From contig CAKQJJ010000094.1 of NCBI GenBank assembly GCA_934247335.1, forward strand, positions 1 to 5,981: a stretch of DNA of 5,981 bases. Direction: 5' to 3'. A program made the position numbers and the translations under genes. Positions 5,359-5,981 of this stretch are shown one piece after another. The DNA is from an uncultured Clostridia bacterium. GTDB lineage: Bacteria > Bacillota > Clostridia > Christensenellales > Pumilibacteraceae. The notes under the pieces are model-generated. The model did no database searches and was not told where the DNA came from. It saw nothing but the letters and a program-made list of their open reading frames with translations. Position 1 is the first letter of the stretch; each line of letters opens with the position of its first letter.

Positions 5359-5386
5359 ACGCAAAAATACCGAAAGGAGATTGAAA

Positions 5387-5981
5387 GTGATATTAAGTTC
5401 AGCATTGGCTTTAATATGTTCGCTCGGAGCGGAAATAGGCGTGATGGCTTCGGAAGCCGTTCTCGTAATTGCCGGCGGCGTGGTTCTCATCGTGCTTGCG
5501 CGAAAGCTTAAACCGCGCCAAAAGAAAAACGTTCCCGTAGTGTTGCCCGACCTCAGCGAATCGCGCCCGGTGTACGTCGGAGATATGCCGACGGAAGAAA
5601 AACAAACCGAAAAACCCGCGGATAATTCCGAAAAGGAGCCAAAAGAAGTTTCCGCGCCCGAGCAGGCAGACGACGAAAAGGAAAACGAACAGGAAGTTTC
5701 GGAAGAAAAAGCTTCCGCGCAAGAAGAGGCTTCCGCACAAGAAGAACAAATCGGGCAGTCGCCGGATGAAAACCCATCCGAGCAAAACCAAGCTCAGCCC
5801 GAGCCGGAAGAGGAACAAAACGAGCCTGCGCCCGTAGCCGAGCAAGCGCCGCCCGCCCCCGCACGAAGAAGCGCAAGGGAGATATTCGCCGCGTACGAAA
5901 AAGCCGCGGGTATCGAGCCGGAAGAGCCGCCCGCTCGTCAGCCCGACCGCGAACAAATCGAGCACGAGCAGGACGTAATGG
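5387..5981 (+). CDS. Membrane-anchored Glu/Pro-rich protein, 3' end outside window
   Basis: The reading frame stays open from GTG 5387 to the right edge: 198 codons and one base. GGAG (5376-5379) lies 7 nt before GTG; an in-frame TTG at 5381 is too close to it. The N-terminus has a hydrophobic stretch (2-21) and a second, clear membrane helix (24-38, AVLVIAGGVVLIVLA) followed by RKLKPRQKK, so the rest should be cytoplasmic by the positive-inside rule. Residues 65-158 are dominated by Glu, Gln, Pro, Ala and Lys with no hydrophobic core, so it is probably disordered; from 159 a possible amphipathic segment, RRSAREIFAAYEKAAGI, appears before more Glu/Pro. I do not recognise the family; a folded domain may follow outside the window. 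Position suggests an envelope-related partner of the preceding surface protein. Confidence 0.7.
   Translation, partial: MILSSALALICSLGAEIGVMASEAVLVIAGGVVLIVLARKLKPRQKKNVPVVLPDLSESRPVYVGDMPTEEKQTEKPADNSEKEPKEVSAPEQADDEKENEQEVSEEKASAQEEASAQEEQIGQSPDENPSEQNQAQPEPEEEQNEPAPVAEQAPPAPARRSAREIFAAYEKAAGIEPEEPPARQPDREQIEHEQDVM
5711..5746 (+). repeat. 18-bp tandem repeat in the Glu-rich linker
   Basis: Two adjacent 18-bp units (5711-5728, 5729-5746) differ at two bases only, both silent. Each encodes ASAQEE (residues 109-114 and 115-120). The unit is in frame, so copy-number change would lengthen the linker without breaking the protein. Confidence 0.7.

Noticed and set aside
5411..5965. Long minus-strand frame opposite the Glu/Pro-rich gene, rich in Leu, Phe, Arg and Gly
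   Set aside because: Its composition is what the reverse complement of Glu/Pro/Ala codons gives; the plus-strand frame has a ribosome binding site, a membrane helix and codon use like its neighbours.

Overview
The window looks like a chromosomal segment from a low-to-moderate GC Firmicute, most likely an uncultured gut-type Clostridia (Christensenellales-like). The basis is indirect: GGAG-type ribosome binding sites, textbook TTGACA/TATAAT promoters with 17-nt spacers in AT-rich gaps, a Gram-positive-style surface protein with repeat (MBG-like) modules, and a dispersed GC-rich hairpin repeat of the kind common in such genomes. No rRNA, tRNA, CRISPR array, transposase or phage gene is visible.

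Layout. Positions 1-157 hold no gene. They contain a terminator hairpin cut by the left edge, an 11-bp perfect hairpin and a GC-rich double-hairpin repeat. A DeoR-family repressor gene (minus strand, 158-913) is divergent from a YgjV-family membrane protein gene (plus, 1070-1639). The latter converges on an AraD-like class II aldolase-fold gene (minus, 1721-2407), with a shared bidirectional terminator at 1676-1708. The AraD-like gene is divergent from a phosphoglycolate-phosphatase-like HAD hydrolase (plus, 2579-3241), with two near-consensus promoters facing apart across a set of nested inverted repeats. Then, all on the plus strand, come a YjdF/DUF2238-like membrane protein (3304-4110, apparently leaderless), a secreted, membrane-anchored MBG-like surface protein (4187-5221), a structured 165-nt gap with a 9-codon mini-ORF, and a membrane-anchored Glu/Pro-rich protein that runs off the right edge (5387-5981).

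How the genes work together. Most genes have their own promoter, so this is a set of short transcription units and not one operon. The DeoR regulator, AraD-like protein and HAD phosphatase would fit sugar-phosphate metabolism, but nothing here links them as a pathway. The last two genes look like a cell-envelope pair.

The main oddities are: the AraD-like protein lacks two of the three zinc-binding histidines of the family and part of the phosphate-binding motif while the fold signature is kept; the DUF2238-like gene has its start codon where transcription should begin; and the gap before the last gene carries three hairpins, one of them lying inside a mini-ORF with a strong ribosome binding site. 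I do not see a clear new multi-gene system in this window.
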